A program made the translations under genes and the position numbers. From NCBI RefSeq assembly GCF_964340395.1, contig NC_135560.1, positions 8,734,598-8,798,597 on the forward strand: a stretch of 64,000 nucleotides of DNA, read 5' to 3'. The DNA comes from Glandiceps talaboti (taxonomy: Eukaryota; Hemichordata; Enteropneusta; Spengelidae). The notes under the pieces are model-generated. The model had not been told where the DNA came from. It was given only the letters and a program-made list of their open reading frames with translations, and did no database searches. Each line of letters opens with the position of its first letter. The first letter of the stretch is position 1. Below, piece after piece: positions 60,719-64,000 of this stretch.

Positions 60719-61518
60719 TTATTTATCTATGATGCACTGGGCATGTAGTTCACGAATTGATTGCTTAATTTACAAATCCACCCTCATCCTACAAAATGTC
60801 TTACCTTGTCCAGTGAATGAATAGAAGTGTGTAATAATATAACAAAAATATGGTGCACACGACCAGATGCCTCCTATCCAGATAATCTACACTCACTGGT
60901 GCAGTGGTGGTATGGTTTGAGGTCGGCTGTAAATAAATAATATCCAACGTCGCTACCTTTGTTGTAGTTTAAGCCATTTCACGGTCAATTCTTCGCATTA
61001 TCCGTTATCTAGAAAGACCAAAAGAGTGACTATGAAATTTAAAACGCAAACCATCATATTTTTTCGCAAAATATTTCAGAATTTGACATGTGGGTATCTA
61101 AGTTTATGTCGAAGGAAACCACACACCACCACAATCGAGGAGAAGACCACTCCATTATGACCTTTGACATTTCAGGAACCCTGGGATAGCAATGGCTGCG
61201 CCCATGTGTAAATAGGTGAGACAATTTTTGTCTTTAAAAAGGATGAATTTCTACGATAAATATTAATCTATTTGAAATAATTTTTTGTTAGTAAGAGAAA
61301 TTCGTCCTTCCGGTTCTTAACTTATCACATTAGGTTGTCGTCAAAACGTCCATACTTTATGGAAATTGTCTTCGAGTATTACAAAATGATGATGAACTTC
61401 AATATTCAACAACAGCCTGCAAACAGTGTAACCCATGTCATCATCACACTGGGGTAAACTTGTGACAGAAATGTTCACACACGACGATGATATGTCACAC
61501 ATAGGGAAACAAGATCAC

Positions 61519-61740
<222 letters not shown>

Positions 61741-62006
61741 GGGGGGGTAATGTGTGTATTTATTTATTTTGTCATTCGTTCGTTCGTTCGTTCATTCATT
61801 CGTTCATGCATTCATTTTTTTGTGTGTCTTCAGATGCATGGCCATGGGCAATTATATTAAAGCTTACCACTTACAAATTCAACAGGCTATTTGTTCCTTA
61901 TATACACCAGGGGAAGTACCAGTTTACAGTGTGTGTGTCCACATCTATCTCATGTAGAAACTTGAGTACATTGACATCCATTTGACTGGAAATCTTGGTT
62001 GCAACC

Positions 62007-64000
62007 ATGACAAGGTGGGCTAGAGGAGGACCCAAGAAAAGACCTCATGAAGCTACTTCATGGAATGAGTTAAAAACAGAAGGACACAAAAAATCAAGGA
62101 CATCAAATCCTGAAGAACTTGAAGAAGGTCAGAAAAAGACAACTATAGATGTGCCCAAGAAAAAGAAACTCAAAATCAAGCGTAAACCCAAATCTATAGA
62201 ACAAGCTGAAGGCCATGTATCAATCATTGACAAAATTGCTGCAGCTGATGCCGTGAAAGTTGTTAGAAAAAAGGACAAATTAAAGAAAAAAGACAAAGGC
62301 AAGAAAAGGAAGTTAGTAGTTGTGTCTGAAAAACAGGGTGGAATAGCAGACTCATTGCATCATGTTAGACTGAAGGATAAGAATTTGAAAGGTGAAAAGA
62401 CAAAGAAAAAATTATCAGAACTAAGTCCTTCAGAAATAGCTCTGAAGAAAGAGAGAAGAAGAGAAGAAAGAAGATTGAAAAGGATCAAACAAAGAGAAAA
62501 TAAAAAGGTAAAGCTCAGAGCCTCTGATGTCTATTCATAGTGTCATGGTGCTAAAGACATCAGGTATTAGTATAGACAGGCTTCTATCATCTCACGCTAC
62601 TGTAACATAATATGCCGTCAATTCTATACTGCTCCTGTATTTTAGTACAAATGATATATTGGTGCATAGCAGACACGTTTTTGTGCCAAAATAATCAACA
62701 TCAAAGTTTATTAATAATCATTTTCAATATAAATTGCTTGGTATATATCAGCAGCTTACAGATGATTAATTAACTGAAAAGGGTCAATTGATGATTTGAT
62801 AAGTAAGTGTGAAATCAACATGCTGTAAGTACCTATTCTCACATCCTGGCAATGTAAGAATGTGAGACAGCGAGTGTTGGATAGATTTAGTACATGTCTT
62901 ATTGCAAACATTCTCTTGTTGTAAATCAGAAATGATGCATTAATTGATAAACAATGTATTTCAACAATTTTGGGTGCCAATATATGTCACAGTTTTAGTT
63001 CTGTCTGAAGCAGGGTTGGTAATGAGAGATTCGTAACACAGTAGAATTGTTTGTTTATTTTCAAATGTTCAGGTGTGCTTCCAATGCAGACAACCAGGAC
63101 ATGGTGTTGCTGACTGCCCTAGTATAGCAGATGATGTAGAACAAGGTGTTGGTATCTGTTTCAGGTGTGGTTCAACTGAACATACTTCACATCAATGTAC
63201 AGTAAAAGTCAAATCAAAGAAAGGTATTATTATCACAATCCTAAATTTTAAACCCCTATGTTTGAATCCGATGATCTGTTTTACACATGCAAATTTTAAT
63301 CCAAATCAGATATGGGTCTTTGGTACACAACATAGTTGTCTTGTGTACTTTATTTATATTTGATGTTTTTCTTAAAATATGTGCATGAATATAGTTTGGT
63401 GATATGAAATATTAGTTTCCAAAAAGCCATGTACTTATTTCTGGTGTATGCAGAATTTTAATTAAAATGGTCTGAGTCAGACCGTCTGACAAACCATGTT
63501 TTATGCTGTGTTGATATCAGGTATTAAAAAGTAATGTAACTTGTGCAATCTGACTACCAATGGCAGGTAGGTATTGTAGTCATAAAATCAATGCATCTAC
63601 AGGTTTGGCTCTTAACTTTAACCTCTGTCAGGGCATAAGTTCTGAATAGTGGGTCAATTGAGGTGCAAGAAACAATTTTCAAGTTTGTGTTTGGAAGAAA
63701 AGTCTACTTTGATACAAAATTATGAATTCTAGAAGTTAAATATGCTAAACAGTTGCCAAAGTTTATTTTCAGACAAACATGGTTTAATATGTGAGGCACT
63801 CTTATTTTACAATGATGACACGTTTTTAAATTGTTGAACTTTTTTTTATATATTATAGGTGATTTCCCATTTGCCAAATGTTTCATATGTCATGGTAGAG
63901 GACATTTATCAAAACAGTGTCCAAATAATCCCAGGGGTCTGTATCCTCTAGGGGGAGGGTGTAAAGTGTGTGGATCAGTGGAACACTTTGTCAGAGATTG
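62007..64000 (+). CDS. ZCCHC9: ZCCHC9: CCHC zinc-knuckle protein, 3' end missing
   Basis: Exons 62007-62507, 63073-63223 and 63859-64000 (cut by the window edge); 264 codons plus two bases are visible. The start ATG gives MTRWARGGPKKRP and ATSWNELK, matching the MTRWAR...ATSW start of vertebrate ZCCHC9, so this ATG is preferred over the near-cognate TTG at 61995. Residues 20-167 are strongly basic (Lys/Arg runs, likely nucleolar signal), ending in a charged ERRREERRLKRIKQRE helix. Four CX2CX4HX4C knuckles follow: CFQCRQPGHGVADC, CFRCGSTEHTSHQC, CFICHGRGHLSKQC and CKVCGSVEHFVRDC; the final Cys codon lacks only its third base. The family binds RNA in the nucleolus and is linked to exosome/rRNA processing (known for relatives). 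The N-terminal part is longer than I recall for the human protein. Confidence 0.95.

Noticed and set aside
61995-62006. ZCCHC9 start at the upstream near-cognate codon TTG.
   Set aside because: The family starts MTRWAR, which matches the ATG at 62007; there is no reason to invoke a non-ATG start.

Overview
This is a gene-sparse, AT-rich, intron-rich animal nuclear window, most likely from an invertebrate. The evidence is four protein-coding loci split into short exons with GT-AG introns, animal-specific proteins (tropomyosin with alternative first exons; AGGF1 with OCRE, FHA and G-patch domains), tRNA-derived SINEs, fold-back elements and very long microsatellites. The species cannot be fixed from the sequence; SINE tails of this type and the tropomyosin exon layout suit a marine bilaterian, with a deuterostome or lophotrochozoan both possible.

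Layout. (1) 1-19.1 kb, minus strand: the 5' half of a tropomyosin gene, with exon 1a (19102-18989), exon 2 (16907-16782), internal alternative first exon 1b (13601-13488) and exon 3 (8390-8257). Exon lengths (114, 126, 114 and 134 nt) and phases fit the two-promoter plan that gives long and short tropomyosins. Exons 4 onward lie beyond base 1. (2) 19.1-31.4 kb: no convincing gene; simple repeats, a SINE, and several fold-back (MITE-like) elements including a 228-bp near-perfect palindrome. (3) 31.4-48.3 kb: a head-out inverted pair of complete five-exon genes for sarcosine-oxidase-like flavoenzymes (copy A plus strand, copy B minus strand). Both end in the peroxisomal signal AKL. They are separated by 7.6 kb containing a 4.2-kb minisatellite with 61-bp units arranged in higher-order repeats. 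(4) 48.3-60.2 kb: AGGF1 on the minus strand, 10 coding exons, 668 residues, complete. (5) 62.0-64.0 kb: ZCCHC9 on the plus strand, divergent from AGGF1; it runs off the right edge one base short of the last cysteine codon of its fourth zinc knuckle.

The genes do not form a pathway. Tropomyosin is cytoskeletal, the oxidase pair is metabolic (predicted peroxisomal), and AGGF1 and ZCCHC9 are nuclear/RNA-associated families. The most unusual signals are: (a) exon 4 of the two oxidases is only about 60% identical while every other exon is about 89-98% identical; (b) in three exons of two gene families the exon end together with its splice donor is tandemly copied into the following intron, once in frame; and (c) the nested higher-order minisatellite between the inverted genes. 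All exon boundaries were read by eye from splice sites, reading phase and family knowledge; no alignment software or database was used.
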